A DNA stretch of 64,000 nucleotides, from positions 65,913-129,912 of the forward strand of contig JAAEAF010002747.1 of NCBI GenBank assembly GCA_011037195.1, written 5' to 3'. The DNA comes from Triatoma infestans (lineage: Eukaryota > Arthropoda > Insecta > Hemiptera > Reduviidae). The notes under the pieces are model-generated. The model saw nothing but the letters and a program-made list of their open reading frames with translations, was not told where the DNA came from and searched no databases. Made by a program: the position numbers and the translations under genes. Shown here in pieces: positions 22,757 through 33,810 of the stretch. Position 1 is the stretch's first letter; each line of letters begins with the position of its first letter.

Positions 22757-23824
22757 GAACTTTAGTGAAATGCCTTTTGAGGGGGACGTGGTCTCCTTCT
22801 AAACATTCCTAAAATCAGTTTTGTCAGAAATAAGTTTGAAAGAAAAATAAAATCTAAGGTGTGTTGTGTTTAGGTGGGCAGTGGTGACATTGCCTTCAAT
22901 TCGCCCAGACCATCTTCTTGTCTTCGTCCATCTCCCTGAAACACTGAGTTATCTTTGTATGCTTTTAGTCTTTTTCAGTAACTAACGATTATTTGCGATA
23001 CCATAATTGTGACAAGAAGGTGTTGAATCAAGATTCGCTAGCAAATTTTGTTCATTTATTAGGTTTTGATTCGATATCTTATATATCTGGTATACTGTCA
23101 GTGCTTATAATGTGTCTAGTCGTCGCCCTTTTGTATTAGCGTTTTTATATTGTTAATGTCGGATTCATGCTTGTCTGTGTTTAGGTGATTGGCGTTGGTT
23201 TGAGTCTATTTCTCAATGTTTGTAAAATGAATGTGCTTTAAAAACCTTTTTTTATTTGTTTAAGTTTGTTGCAGTCTGTATTAGGAGACGTGAGATTCAT
23301 ATATCTCGCTGTACTTTTTTCTTCGTGCCTTTCTTATAAACTTTGCAAAACCCGCAATGCACCAGCCACCTGAACATGGACACCACCAACCTGAATTAAC
23401 ACAATCACTCTATACACTCGGCTACAAAAGTACACGATTTGATATTATTTTGACAAAAAACACAAGACATCGAAACAAAGTTTAATAAAAGAACAGAACA
23501 AAACTCGCTTGTGAACCAATTAAACCTATTTTTTCACACTTGGGCGAACAGACTATCACTACAAAATACACCGATAATTCTTTTTATCGGGTTATGCTAA
23601 TCATATACACACATATATATATATATATATATATATGACATTCGACATCCTCTTACTGCTATTAATAAAATTTAATTAATATATTTTCTAGAAATTGCAA
23701 TGATTGCAAACCGTTGTTGACTATAACTATTGTTGAGCTATAACAAAAGATGCCAAGGAGTTTTTAATAGAAGAATGTCACAAATGAAAGTGAAAGGTTA
23801 ATATTTGTATAGTTAGCATTACTA
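22757..23824. other. No recognised gene; short (TA)n
   Basis: Unassigned single-copy-like DNA. An (AT)n tract is at about 23608-23636. No frame has recognisable motifs. Confidence 0.5.
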
Positions 23825-24412
23825 GTTTAAAAGAAATTTGAATGGCCGTTTTCGAGAAAATTCTGAAAAACTCAAAAACCTGATGTGTAAAACCGCACTT
23901 TCGGTTTTCCGATTTTCTTCAAATTTCGAATTCTGACAATGCTTCTCTAATATCTATTACTATTGTATAGGTGGTAGAATTATCATTGCATTGAAGTGGT
24001 ACTTTAGAAAGTTTAGCGCTACTGTTCTCACAGAACCACCAAATAATCAATTGTCCCTGGAAAATGTTTCAAATAAAAGTGATATGTGTGCGTGTGTGTA
24101 TAGTATATAAAGTTTAAAGAAACTTTGTTGAAAAGCGTTTTCGAGAAAAATGCGAAAAAGTGAAAAACCATTCAGTAAAGTTTCACTTTCGGTTGAAGGA
24201 TTTTGCGAATAAACTTGGTGACCGTGAGCAGCTCTTATTTGAACAGTTTGATTTTTCGATATTTTGTTCACACACACATACTGACCATTCGTTAAAATCA
24301 TTTTGTTTGTCTTCAAGGCACCTCAAACCATGTATTTCCGGTGAAAACTCAATTTCGAAAATGTAGCACAATCGTAATCCTTGCTCTTAGTAGGAGTCAG
24401 AGAAATTACTAC
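23825..24412 (-). mobile_element. SNS family copy G, minus strand
   Basis: On the minus strand the 5' end is at about 24412 (TCTCTGACTCCTACTAAGAGCAAGGATTACGATTG). It is followed by the A block (GAAATTGAGTTTTCACCGGAA), a short GT tract (24270-24280) and two rounds of the 'gcgattttctcgaaaa...' block. The 3' terminal hairpin is not present. Diverged but clearly the same family. Confidence 0.7.
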
Positions 24413-25002
24413 AGATTATCCTTTTCCAAGGCTGACTATATTTAAGAATGTGTATATTTAAGAATTGCATTCACAACTGTTTTTTGCAATCCCTAATAAT
24501 TTTCTGTTCAGTTTGGTTTATAGTATGCAATGAAAGTAAACAATATGTTTGAAAATTACGGAGTTAAAGGGCCTATGTGTGTGTGTATGTGTACACATGT
24601 TTGTCGGTTAGTAAGTACATCAGCCCCCGCAAGGGGTGGTGGTTATTGCATGTAGTCACTTGGGGAGCAGCGCCCCCCCCGGGTTACCACAGCTCACTAC
24701 ACCATGCACACACATATTAACAGCACAGTACTCATTTTCACATACACTCACACACTCACGCGCATACTCTACACACATATACTAAGGCAGTACAGTACAC
24801 ACCATAGGTCTACCTTCCCTATGTTTATTAGGTCTTAGGACCAAGGAGTAAACCTATAAATCCTGGGCCCTCCAAAGAGACGGGGGGGCTGACAACTCAC
24901 CTCCATAAAAAAACAACTTGTTGCGAAGACTCAACATCAAGGAAAAACCGGACTGATCAAAGGAAACGACCAAGGCGCGTCAAAGGACAACACTTATTTC
25001 TG

Positions 25003-25690
25003 GCAACATGGAATTTGAGGAGCATATTTCAACCAGGTTTGAGCCTACAGGTAGAATCAGAATTGAGAAGGTATAAAGTGGCTATAGCTTAATACTTCCA
25101 TGGTCGAACTAAGTGATTACATTCTCGTCAATAGCGGGCACCCTGAGAATATATTTGGGACGGTTTTTTTTATTAAGAAGACCATGAAACATGCTTTATT
25201 GAAATATAAACTTATTAATGAACGGATATGCATGATAAGGTTAAAGGGAAATTTTTTCAATATATCCCTACTAAGTTTGCACGCGCCTAATGAGGACAAA
25301 GAAGACGAGATTAAAGACCCATTCTATGATGCCCTGGATCAGGCTTATGAGGACTTGCCAAAAAATGATGATAGAATGATTCTAGGAGACTGAACGCAAA
25401 AATAGGCAAGAAAGAGAGCTTCAGATCTACAATAGGGGCACACAGTCTGCACGATGTCAGCAATTTTAATGGAACAAGATTGGTAGAATTTGCGATGTCC
25501 CAAGGATTGGTAATTAGTAGCACACAATTCCCACACAAGAACATACATAAACAGACATGGGTATCACCAATTGGGAACATTCGCAACCAGATAGATCACG
25601 TGCTGATAGATGGGAGACATGTAACAGATGTTAAACCACCCCTACTGTGCGGAGTTTGAGGGGTGCAGACTGCGATTCAGATCATTTCTT
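25003..25690 (+). pseudogene. RTE-like APE endonuclease domain
   Basis: Starts ATWNLRSIFQPG (the usual first strand, ATWNVR). Then come LLSLHAPNEDKEDEIKDPFY, RMILGD (25370-25390) where a small indel converts the following Asn into a stop, AKIGKKESF, NGTRLVEFAMSQGLVIS, and HKNIHKQTWVSP followed by NQIDHVLIDGRH. DCDSDHFLVKVKY (25671-25708) is the terminal SDH block. The catalytic Asp/Asn and His blocks are recognisable. The enzyme nicks DNA to prime reverse transcription. At least three frameshifts or stops separate the motifs. Confidence 0.8.
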
Positions 25691-26256
25691 AGTGAAAGTC
25701 AAATACCGGCAAAAAATAGCGGTAAGCACACGTGGATGGTCAGAGAAAGTTACAACATTGCTACTAGATAAGCTGAAAGATGAGGAAATAAAAGGAAGAT
25801 ATAAAGAAGAAGTGAGAAAAAGCTTACAAGGCCAACAGTCACATAATGGCGAGGAAGCAGATATGGAGTCCAGATGGATGAGAATGCGTGAAGTTTTGAT
25901 ATCGTGCGCTAAGGAAGTCCTAGGACAAAGCAGAAAAAGAGGGAGGAATGATAGTTCGATGATGAGTGCGGGGAAGCCATGGAGGAAAGAAAAAAGGCGA
26001 GACTGAAAATGTTACAAAGAAGAACAAGGGCAACGGTAGAGGAGTTTAGAGCAAAGCGGAGGGAAGCTAAGATGATGTGTAGAAAAAAGAAGAGAAAAGA
26101 AAAGATGGAATATTTAGAGAAGTTACAGCAAGATTTTCAATCCGGCCAGAGTTGAAAGTTCTATAAAGGAGTAAAGATTTGAAGAAGGGTTTTAAGCCGA
26201 GAATGAACTCGCTTTTAGACATAGAAAGCGTTCTTCTAATGGATGATTAATCCATA

Positions 26257-27860
26257 ATGAAGCGATGGGTTCAACATTTTAGCTCCTTATTCAACCCTTT
26301 TAGAAATGACCAAATACAATTGCAATATCTGTCCAGCGCATGTGATGACTCTCCAGAGGAAGTTCCGCCTGAAAGAGAAGACATTTTGGAAGCTCTCATG
26401 TCACTGAAAAATAATAAATCCCCTGGTCTCGATGAAATACCAACATAGCTGATAAAGGCCAGTGCTGAAGAATTTATCGAAGAATTATACCAACTACTTG
26501 GGACATATGAACTAACGAGAGAATGCGTCAAGATTGGGGAGTGGCAACATATGTCCAATCCTCAAAAAAGGTGACAAACTAAATTGTGAAAACTACCGTG
26601 GAATTGCTTTGCTTGGTACCAGCTATAAGGCTTTATCCGTACTGCTGGCGAAAAGAATTACTGCTTGGATGGAAAGAGAAGTCGGGGATTATCAATGTGG
26701 GTTCAGACGTGAACGATCCACAATTGCTCACATATTCTCCATAAGAGAAATGTTGGAAAAGTCATGGGGGCTCAATGTCACCCTATACCACCTGTTTGTG
26801 GGCTTCAGACAAGCGTACGGCAGAATAGACTCTGGATGGGACTTCGATTCTTGGGAATACCGGAGAAATTAATTAGACTCTCCAGAATGACTCTAGCAAG
26901 CACCAGATGCCGTGTAAAGGTGCAGGGAAAACTGTCCGCAGAGTTTAAGGTAAACACAGGCCTTAGACAATGGGGTCCTTTTTCGCCCATTCTATTTAAT
27001 ATGGCCCTAGAACTAGCAATAAGGGCCATTCGCACAAACCCACATGGGACTATTTACAGTCGTCTCACTCAGCACATGGCTTATGCCGATGATGTGGTTA
27101 TAACGGCGCGCACTATGAATGCCTTAGCTAGAGCTTTTCATGAGTTTGAGGAAGCGGCAAAGAAGCTCGGTTTACAAATAAATGCGGATAAGACAATATA
27201 GATGAAAACCGCAAGAAACCCGGGCAAAGAAAAAAAATTCATTGAGATGATGAACTACAAATTTGCGAGGGTAAAAGGCTTCAAATATTTAGGAGCGGTT
27301 GTTACCGAACAGAATGATGTTAACTCTGACATTAAGGCGAGAATCGCTGCAGGCAGTAGATGCTATTTCACGATTCACAATATGTTGCGCTTTAAAGCGT
27401 TATCTACAAGTGCAAAGCTACCGGTACATAAGACGGTGATAAGACCAGTAGTTAGACGTGGGTATTGACAAGGGAAGACGAGCGGGCTCTGAATGTCTGG
27501 GAGAGGAAGATCCTCAGAAAGGTTACGGGCTAGTGAAGAAGCGAGATCGGTGGAGGATTGGGTCGAATGTAGAGTTGAAGGATCTATACCAGGAACCTAT
27601 TTTTGCATCCTATTGTAGCCTTTATTAAGCAAGGACGCCTTAGATGGTTGGATCATGTGGAGCGGATAGGCCGAAACGCTTGCCCAGAAGGATGCTTTAT
27701 GGCCCTCCCGGGGGTCGACGTCATCGAGGGAGGCCTCGTATGAGGTGGCTCGATGATGTGGGGCGGACCTGACGAGCTGGGCATGCGTAGATGGCGTTTG
27801 AGAGCCCATGATCGAGAGGAATGGAGGAAGCTGGTTGAGGAGGCCCAGGTCCTTTCAGGA
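26257..27860 (+). pseudogene. RTE-like reverse transcriptase with YADD
   Basis: Blocks: MSLKNNKSPGLDEIP (26398), ICPILKKGDKLNCENYRGIALL (about 26545-26610), YQCGFRRERSTIAHIF, LYHLFVGFRQAYGRI (block A, with the catalytic Asp changed: VGF where VDF is usual), NTGLRQWGPFSPILFN (block B, QGDP changed to QWGP), HMAYADDVVITA (27076-27110, intact YADD), and FKYLGAVVTEQND. The C-terminal part is spread over frames to a motif reading RWLDDV at about 27745. Loss of the first catalytic Asp plus the frameshifts show this RT is dead. It belongs with the endonuclease upstream. Confidence 0.85.
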
Positions 27861-28094
27861 CTGTAGCGCCCCAGAAAGAAAGAAAGTACATTCAGACTTT
27901 CATTGTATCCTAATAAATAATAATAATAAACTTTGAAATTAATACTAGAGAGTAACTTCTCTATTATAATTCCATAACAGATAGCTATTCTCTTCTTTTT
28001 AAAAATTATACTCACAAACTATAATCAAATAATATTAAACTTTTGCCTTATTATAAATTACATAAATTGTGTACTGTTAAATTATACTTTAATA

Positions 28095-28117
28095 ATGGGT
28101 GATTTCAAATTACTGAA
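28095..28117 (+). pseudogene. Start of an L1-like ORF1, split by a Jockey insertion
   Basis: ATG GGT GAT TTC AAA TTA CTG AA (MGDFKLL...) runs directly into the target duplication of the Jockey element. The sequence resumes at 33226 (…KSIFDL, then RTEIKSDIENN). The join across the insertion gives a coiled-coil-type N-terminus as in L1-like ORF1 proteins. The rest of the gene is at 33226-33810. Confidence 0.65.
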
Positions 28118-28151
28118 TCAGTTGGCCTCTGACTGCGAAAGAGTGCGGTTG
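28118..28151 (+). promoter_or_regulatory. Internal Jockey promoter: initiator plus DPE
   Basis: TCAGTT (28118-28123) matches the arthropod initiator TCAKTY. Taking its A (28120) as +1, GGTTG at +28 to +32 (28147-28151) matches the downstream promoter element RGWYV at exactly the required spacing. The initiator is the first base pair of the element after the target duplication. This is how a Jockey carries its own RNA polymerase II start site. Confidence 0.6.
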
Positions 28152-28342
28152 TGTACAAAGTCCACTTTAGACACAGAGTGTGTTCTCTGTGCAAACATCT
28201 TGTATTTTTAACAAGATATAATTTACTGTTCTTATTTTACAATCTTTTATAAGTGTAAAATTGCCCTTTTATTTTAGTGAGTGAAAATTCCATTGTATAA
28301 TTCTGTGTTTAGCCATTTAAATTACTGCTAAATGCTCTTATT

Positions 28343-29214
28343 GTGAATACAAGTGTAACTGAAATAGAACCTGGTGATGCCAACTCTCCAGAAAATTCCG
28401 ATTGGCAAGTTAATCGCTCTCGAGAAAACAGAAAACAGTGTCACCTACAAACAGCCCACCTAAACAGGGTAAAAAATAATGTGTCGGATTTACAGATATT
28501 TCTACTTTTAATAATATCTATTCGAAATCATATCGATTTACTAAAAAACGATGTTAATAACGATGGCGAAGAACAACAACCAGTGAGTAATAAAATTAAA
28601 ATACCTCCCATTTTTTTTCACGCTAATAAAAACACAATTATAAATTATCAAGAAGTGGTGAAGGATATTAAGAAATTACTTAAAAATTCATTCGAAATAA
28701 AACAATGTACTAATAGTATAAAAATCGTGACTACTGATGTAAATGATTTCAGAAAGCTAACAGAAAATTACGACAATAATAATATCAATTATCATACTTT
28801 CCAGCTCCCTAATAATGAAAATAATAAACTTAATGTTATTATACGCGGTGTACCATATTCTCTGACAGACGAAGAAATAATAGACGAATTAAAATCTTCG
28901 TAGAGCCTAAAAGGAAAACTAATGATATACCTCAGTGTATACGTTGTCAAAGATATGGACATACCAAAAATTATTGTAAATTGGAACCAAGATGTGCAAA
29001 ATGCTCTGGTAACCATCTGTACACTGAACGCGCACAAAAAAAGATTGACAATCCCATTTGTGTTAACTGCGGGGACACACATCCCGCCAATTATAAACGC
29101 TGCCCTTATTACTTACAATCTAAAAATAGGCTAATACGCCAGCCAACTTTCAACAGACCATTGGATAATGCTCAAATTCAAACACACAAGTACAACCTCT
29201 AATACTGCGCAAGA
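28343..29214 (+). pseudogene. Jockey ORF1 (gag-like, PRE_C2HC)
   Basis: The frame 28343-28903 starts at a GTG that probably replaces the original ATG. It holds KIPPIFFHANKNTI, NYHTFQLPNNENN, LNVIIRGVPYSLTDEEI: the RRM-like region of Jockey ORF1. A stop at 28901 and frameshifts follow. The zinc-knuckle series then reads PQCIRCQRYGHTKNYC, CAKCSGNHLYTE and CVNCGDTHPANYKRCPYY at about 28934-29117. The protein packages element RNA and, in Drosophila relatives, targets particles to the nucleus. ORF2 begins about 250 bp downstream. Confidence 0.88.
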
Positions 29215-29460
29215 TACAAGCCCCTATTTGCTTCAAATTCTACTATATTGCTTCTCGTTCATCATATGCAAACGTATTAAAACAGAACAGATAATCTCAA
29301 AATATAACTCAAAACTGCCAAAATACCGACCTAATGTCTCTAATCTGTAAAACAGTAATGGAAGCTATTAAACCATTTATACCACAAATTACAAAATTCT
29401 TTACAAATCTAACAACACAAACCTTTTTATCGCAAAACGATAAATAGACATAAAACTCTT

Positions 29461-30520
29461 CAAAATTTAAAAATCCTAAATTGGAATAGTAACGGTTTAA
29501 AAAATAAAAGAAATACCTTTATTCATTTTTTGGCCAGACATGCCATAGACACTGCCTGTGTTATGGAAACCCATTTTAACTGTAATGAAAAATTCCGTGT
29601 TCCCAATTACAAAATTTACAGAAATGACAGACCCTTTCGTACGGCAGCTGGAGGTGTAGCCAAGGAGTTTTTTTTTTATTAAAAATAATATCGTTCACCA
29701 TGAACTTCCCACTTTAATTGTGAAAATATGGAAGTAATTAGCATTGATATAAAATTGGAAAATTTAAATATTGCAATAGTATCTTACCAACCACCAAACT
29801 TACCTATTCTTAATTCAGATATTGAAATTTTAGCAAATCTAAGTAATTCTGTATTAATATTTGGAGATTTAAATTCACAAAACATATAGCATGGAATTGT
29901 AGAGTAAATAATAGAAATGGACTTCGTCTTCTTAATGCCACTACTAACCATAACTTACATATAGTTGCCCCAAACGATCCCACGTATTATTCAAATAGAT
30001 TTAATCATCAACCAGACATTCTAGATTTGTTATTAATTAAAAACTTTTCCTTTCCTATTTATAATGAAGTATTAGCTGAATTAGATTCTGACCATCTTCC
30101 TGTTATTACAACATTTAACGCAAACACTAGTCACACACCTACAATAACTCCACTTATAAATGGTCGAATAGCTTGGGATCAATTTAAAATGGAAATTGAC
30201 AATAATTTAAACATTCCTCGAAAAATATATTTGGAAAATGAAATAGACCGGGCTATAACCCACTTAACTGTTACAATTAAAACAGCTTGTTATACTTCTA
30301 TCCCTAAAAAATGGAATAATCAACGTAATAAGCACATAACAACACTCCCCCTTTATTTAGAAAATTTAATAAAAGAAAAGAACAGAGTAAGAAAAGCTTG
30401 GCAAAGACAGAGATGTACCTATTTGAAGAAAGAGCTGAATAGACTAATCCGAGTAGAGAAATTCGACTTGGACAGATATAAACTTAATAAATATGAAAAT
30501 TATATCGAGAATATCCATCC
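29461..30520 (+). pseudogene. Jockey ORF2, endonuclease and linker (5' of Harbinger insertion)
   Basis: KILNWNSNGL opens the APE endonuclease. ACVMETHF carries the catalytic Glu. AAGGVA is followed by a T-run frameshift at about 29670-29680. SVLIFGDLNSQ (29850) is the Asp/Asn block, and LDSDHLPVI (about 30078-30107) the His block. The open piece 30027-30587 gives the linker, LIKEKNRVRKAWQRQR then NKYENYIENIHP, and stops making sense at 30521 where the Harbinger element is inserted. The second half of the ORF continues at 31458. Frameshifts at about 29680, 29890 and 29990 are independent of the insertion. Confidence 0.87.
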
Positions 30521-30523
30521 TAA

Positions 30524-31454
30524 AGGGCGCCTTCCACTGCGAAAGGGTAATGAGCATGAAATAGCTGAGCGAAACGGAGTAAAATAGTTTTGACCTTCCT
30601 CTAAAAAAGAGTTTTACATAAGAGATATTTGCCTTCCATTGTCAGCGGGTTCGCAAACCTGGTAGCGGATTGAGCTAAGCGAGAAATGAGATGGAAGGGG
30701 TTGATGCTTCCATTATCAGCGGACTGAATGGTCAGCCAGTTCATCACAGCCAATTGGATCGAGTAAGTCGTGATTGAAGTTTTCTTTTTCGTTTTTCTAG
30801 TAATAATGTCAGACGATTCCAGTGATGATGACTATATAAATACGATAAGTAAATGCTTGCTACTCTATAGTTATAAGAAAAAGAAGCTTAACAAACCAAG
30901 ATTTTGGATGAGCAACCACATTAGAGAGAGACCTGTCAAAGGCGATTTACTGCGGATATTCTACGATTTACAAGATGATAATCTCTGTCGCTAGTATTCC
31001 ATAAACAAGGGTATTGTCGCACTGTTTCAATAAAAAGCTCCATTTTATTCAAATACACTACGATACTGCAGTCACAGAACATGTTCAAGAATGAGCTAAA
31101 AAAGATATTCGCAGTGGAAGGCGCGCATAAGCAGGGAGGGAGGTAGGGAAGGGCTAGCGGACACCGTTCAAAACTAGCATTGCACAGCGTGACACAACGG
31201 CTCCTTTTTCCTCGCTCAGTCCGCTCCGCTGACTCATCTATTGGTGGAAGCACTTCTATGAGATTTGGCGTTGCGAGTCGAACGGAGTCCGTCCCAAATC
31301 CGCCCAATTCTGCGACCACTTTTGTAACTCTTTATACTCGTTCAGTCCGCTCTGCTCACTCTTTTCATAGTGGAAGCACTTACATGAAGATAAACCTTTG
31401 CGAGTTGAACGGAGACCGAACGGAGCCCGCTTCGCTCGCAGTGGAAGGCGCCCT
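30524..31454 (+). mobile_element. PIF/Harbinger element (931 bp) inserted in Jockey ORF2
   Basis: Terminal inverted repeats AGGGCGCCTTCCACTGCGA (30524-30542, complement at 31436-31454), 19 bp identical, flanked by TAA (30521-30523 and 31455-31457). A 3-bp TWA duplication is the PIF/Harbinger hallmark. Excising the element and one TAA rejoins the Jockey codons ...IHP|NDKSLWQ. Internal copies of the terminal motif occur, e.g. CGCAGTGGAAGGCGCGC at about 31110-31126, and GGAAGCACTT / TCAGTCCGCTC motifs repeat near the 3' end. It contains a remnant of its transposase gene. Confidence 0.9.
30806..30994 (+). pseudogene. N-terminal remnant of Harbinger transposase
   Basis: ATG at 30806 opens 62 codons: an acidic start (MSDDSSDDD), then KKKKLNKPRFW, then RERPVKGDLLRIFYDLQDDN. 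Harbinger/PIF nucleases start similarly: an acidic N-terminus, a basic (R/K)RRFWV motif, then a DxxxF segment before the DDE core. Translation ends at 30994, just before the DDE domain would begin, and the rest is missing. A TTTTTCTAG sequence directly before the ATG resembles a splice acceptor. The element is therefore a deletion derivative dependent on an enzyme encoded elsewhere. Confidence 0.6.
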
Positions 31455-31457
31455 TAA

Positions 31458-33062
31458 TGATAAAAGTCTATGGCAACTTACTAACAAAATTTTAAGACAA
31501 AAATGTGACATTCCCCCTCTGAAAATTAATAATTCATTTGTAATGAAAAATGTGAAACCTTTGCAGAATACTTTGCCTCAGAAATATTCCAACCAAATGT
31601 TCAACTGTCATCACTATCAACTTCTTCACTGTCAAAACCAAACATTGATCCAAATATAAACACTCTTCTTAATTTCTCACATAAACAATATCCAAAATGG
31701 ACATCACCTTCAGAAATATCGTCTTTTATAAAAAAACTTATTAATAAAAAATGCCCTGGAGACGATAGAATACCAAATCTCGTATTAAAAAATTTAACAA
31801 GAAAATCTCAAACTTTTTCAGCCTCAATTATTAATGCCTGTCTATCAGTAGGATACTTCCCAAATTCCTGGAAAGATGCCCAATAATAGTACTTCATAAG
31901 CCAAATAAACCTAAAAACCTCATATCCAGCTATAGACCTATCAGTTTACTGTCAGGCCTATCCAAATTATTAGAAAAAGTTATTAAAAAGAGACTAAATA
32001 CGTTTTAAACCAGTATAATGTTATTCCAAAATTTGAATTCGGTTTTAGAAATGAACATTCCACAGTCCATCCATTGCAAAATATTCATGAATTAATAATA
32101 AACGGGTTCGAAGAGAAAAAAACATACGGCTGCATTCTATAGCCAGGGCATTCGATAAAGTGTGACATGAGGGTTTAATTTACAAATTAAAAATTAACAA
32201 TTTACCATCTTATTTAATAAATATTCTGACTTCATTTCTAAATAACAGAACCTTTTCAGTAAAAATAACCGAGTCACAATCATACAATATTTGCGCCGGC
32301 GTTCCACAAGGCTCAGTCCTTGGACTGGTACTTTTCAATATTTTCATGCATTATATACCTACAAACGATACAACAACAGTAGCAATGTACGCGAATGATA
32401 CCGCTATATTCGCACAACATGACAACATAGACGTAAATCAGCTACAGACTGCAGTAAACTACTTAACCGACTGGTTTATTAATCCAAATTAATACAGAAA
32501 ATTGTCAGTCCGTGATATTCACTCTGAGACGGCCAAGTATACCTAAAACTATTAACATGTAGCTATACCATGGAAACTGCCGGGTGAAACGGTTAAGTAC
32601 CTGGGGGTTATACTTGGATAGGAGGCTGACTTGGCGTATACATGTAGAACGGAAAACTAAACTGGCATACGCTAGATTGTCGCAGTTGTACGCCCTGCTA
32701 AACAGGAAGTCCAAATTAAAAGTAAAATGTGGCCTTCTATTACGTATACCTCCTTAACAAGACCGTTAATTACTTACGCTTGTCCTGTTTGGGGTGGAGC
32801 AGCGGATTCTGTTATAAATAAAATACAAATAATACAAAATAAATTCTAAGAACAATAACAGACTCTCCCTGGTTTGTCAGAAATAATCATGTTCATAAAG
32901 AACTCGGAATTCCAACAATAAAAGAATTTATCAATTCACTTTCCTTAAAATTTCTCAAATCCGTTCAATCTTCTAAACATAAAAATATTAACAGCCTAGG
33001 AAAACCGATTAATAATCGTCGCTTGCGCCCTCGTCTTATACAAGACATAATACAGTTGTAAT
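31458..33062 (+). pseudogene. Jockey ORF2, RT and C-terminus (3' of Harbinger insertion)
   Basis: NDKSLWQLTNKIL continues the linker. RT blocks: INKKCPGDDRIPNLVLK (31740), PKNLISSYRPISLLSGLSKLLEKV (31915-31980), FGFRNEHSTVHPLQ, ARAFDKVWHEGL (32149, after a frame change), CAGVPQGSVLGLVLFNIF (32293-32345), AMYANDTAIFA (about 32385: the catalytic YADD reads YAND), KYLGVILDRRLTW, and RPLITYACPVWGGAADS. It ends at a stop at 33060-33062, followed by a short 3' UTR and poly(A). At least five frameshifts. Asp-to-Asn in the metal-binding pair alone would abolish RT activity. Confidence 0.88.
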
Positions 33063-33225
33063 CTACTTCCTTTTAGCAATCTAAATTATCCGTTATATGG
33101 GACAGTCTTAGACTGAACCCTCACAATAAATATCTGTAAATTAATAACTCATATATTACAACCATGTATAACAAAATTGTTGATCTGGTTTAAACACTCA
33201 ATTAAAAAAAAAAAAAATTACTGAA

Positions 33226-33810
33226 ATCAATTTTTGACTTATAAGAACAGAAATAAAAAGTGATATTGAGAATAATAGGAAGATTACTACAGATAAAGTA
33301 GATAAAATACATGCCGATATTAATGAAAAAAATTATTGAACATGATGAACAAGTTCAAATTATTGAACAGTTGAGAGAGAAATTTTAAGATTTATTAACG
33401 AAGAGTTACAGGTGAACTGTGATGAAAACAACATCGATTTTCTCAGATGAATTGGAGCGCCTGATGCAGGTAGATTAAGGCCTGTAATGGTAGGGTTTAC
33501 CACATTAAAAATGAAACAACAAATAGTAAGAAATACAAAAAAATTAAAAGGAAGTAATACAAGAAAATTTTCCCAAAAATATATTAGAGAGAACTCTTGT
33601 ATACTTATTCCAAAAATGATCGACGCCCACAGTAACGGAAAATTTGTTATTATCAAATATGACAAGCTTATTATTAAAGAGGATTTGAATCTAAAAAAGA
33701 AAGTGCTGAGTAACTCATGCTCCTTAGAAAAGAGACTTGAAGATGAAATACAAAAACAGACAGACCTAAACCTGTTGTTACAGTCCTCAGAATATAGGGT
33801 GGTGCCGTGA
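33226..33810 (+). pseudogene. L1-like ORF1, main part
   Basis: Continues the gene begun at 28095. Remnants RTEIKSDIENNRKITTDKVD and an EQLREKF coiled coil are followed by GAPDAGRLRPVMVGFTT, MKQQIVRNTKKLKGSN and VIIKYDKLIIKED. These correspond to the RRM-like domain and C-terminal domain of L1-type ORF1 proteins (pattern RLRPV...F, R..I....KLKG...., Y.KLI). The open stretch is 33487-33810. Frameshifts lie at about 33235, 33350 and 33450. The 3' continuation of this older element may include 34261-34480 and possibly the RT at 39745-41160, with a CR1-like element inserted between. Confidence 0.7.

Larger units (their letters stand above)
24600..27895 (+). mobile_element. RTE-like non-LTR retrotransposon, degenerate but nearly complete
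   Basis: A C-rich 5' UTR (24615-24990) is followed by an APE endonuclease (25003-25690), linker, RT (26257-27470), a C-terminal region with ...RWLDDV-like motif (27620-27860), and a 3' end of short repeats (AGAAAGAAAGAAAG at 27881-27892). Single-ORF organisation and the IHKxTWxSP endonuclease signature fit the RTE clade. Numerous stops make it inactive. Possible flank similarity (TTTGAAAATTA / TTTGAAATTA) is too weak to call a target duplication. Confidence 0.75.
28118..33214 (+). mobile_element. Full-length Jockey-clade retrotransposon, itself interrupted
   Basis: Flanked by an 11-bp direct repeat AAATTACTGAA (28107-28117 and 33215-33225; the first A's merge with the tail). It begins at TCAGTT, carries ORF1 and ORF2, and ends in a poly(A) run (33204-33217). 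Without the 931-bp Harbinger insertion and its 3-bp duplication it is about 4.16 kb, a normal Jockey length. Jockeys are usually 5' truncated, so the promoter-to-tail completeness is notable. Both ORFs are frameshifted. Confidence 0.88.

Noticed and set aside
24600..27895. Target duplication for the RTE-like element (TTTGAAAATTA / TTTGAAATTA)
   Set aside because: One-base length difference, AT-only composition and uncertain 5' end make it no better than chance.
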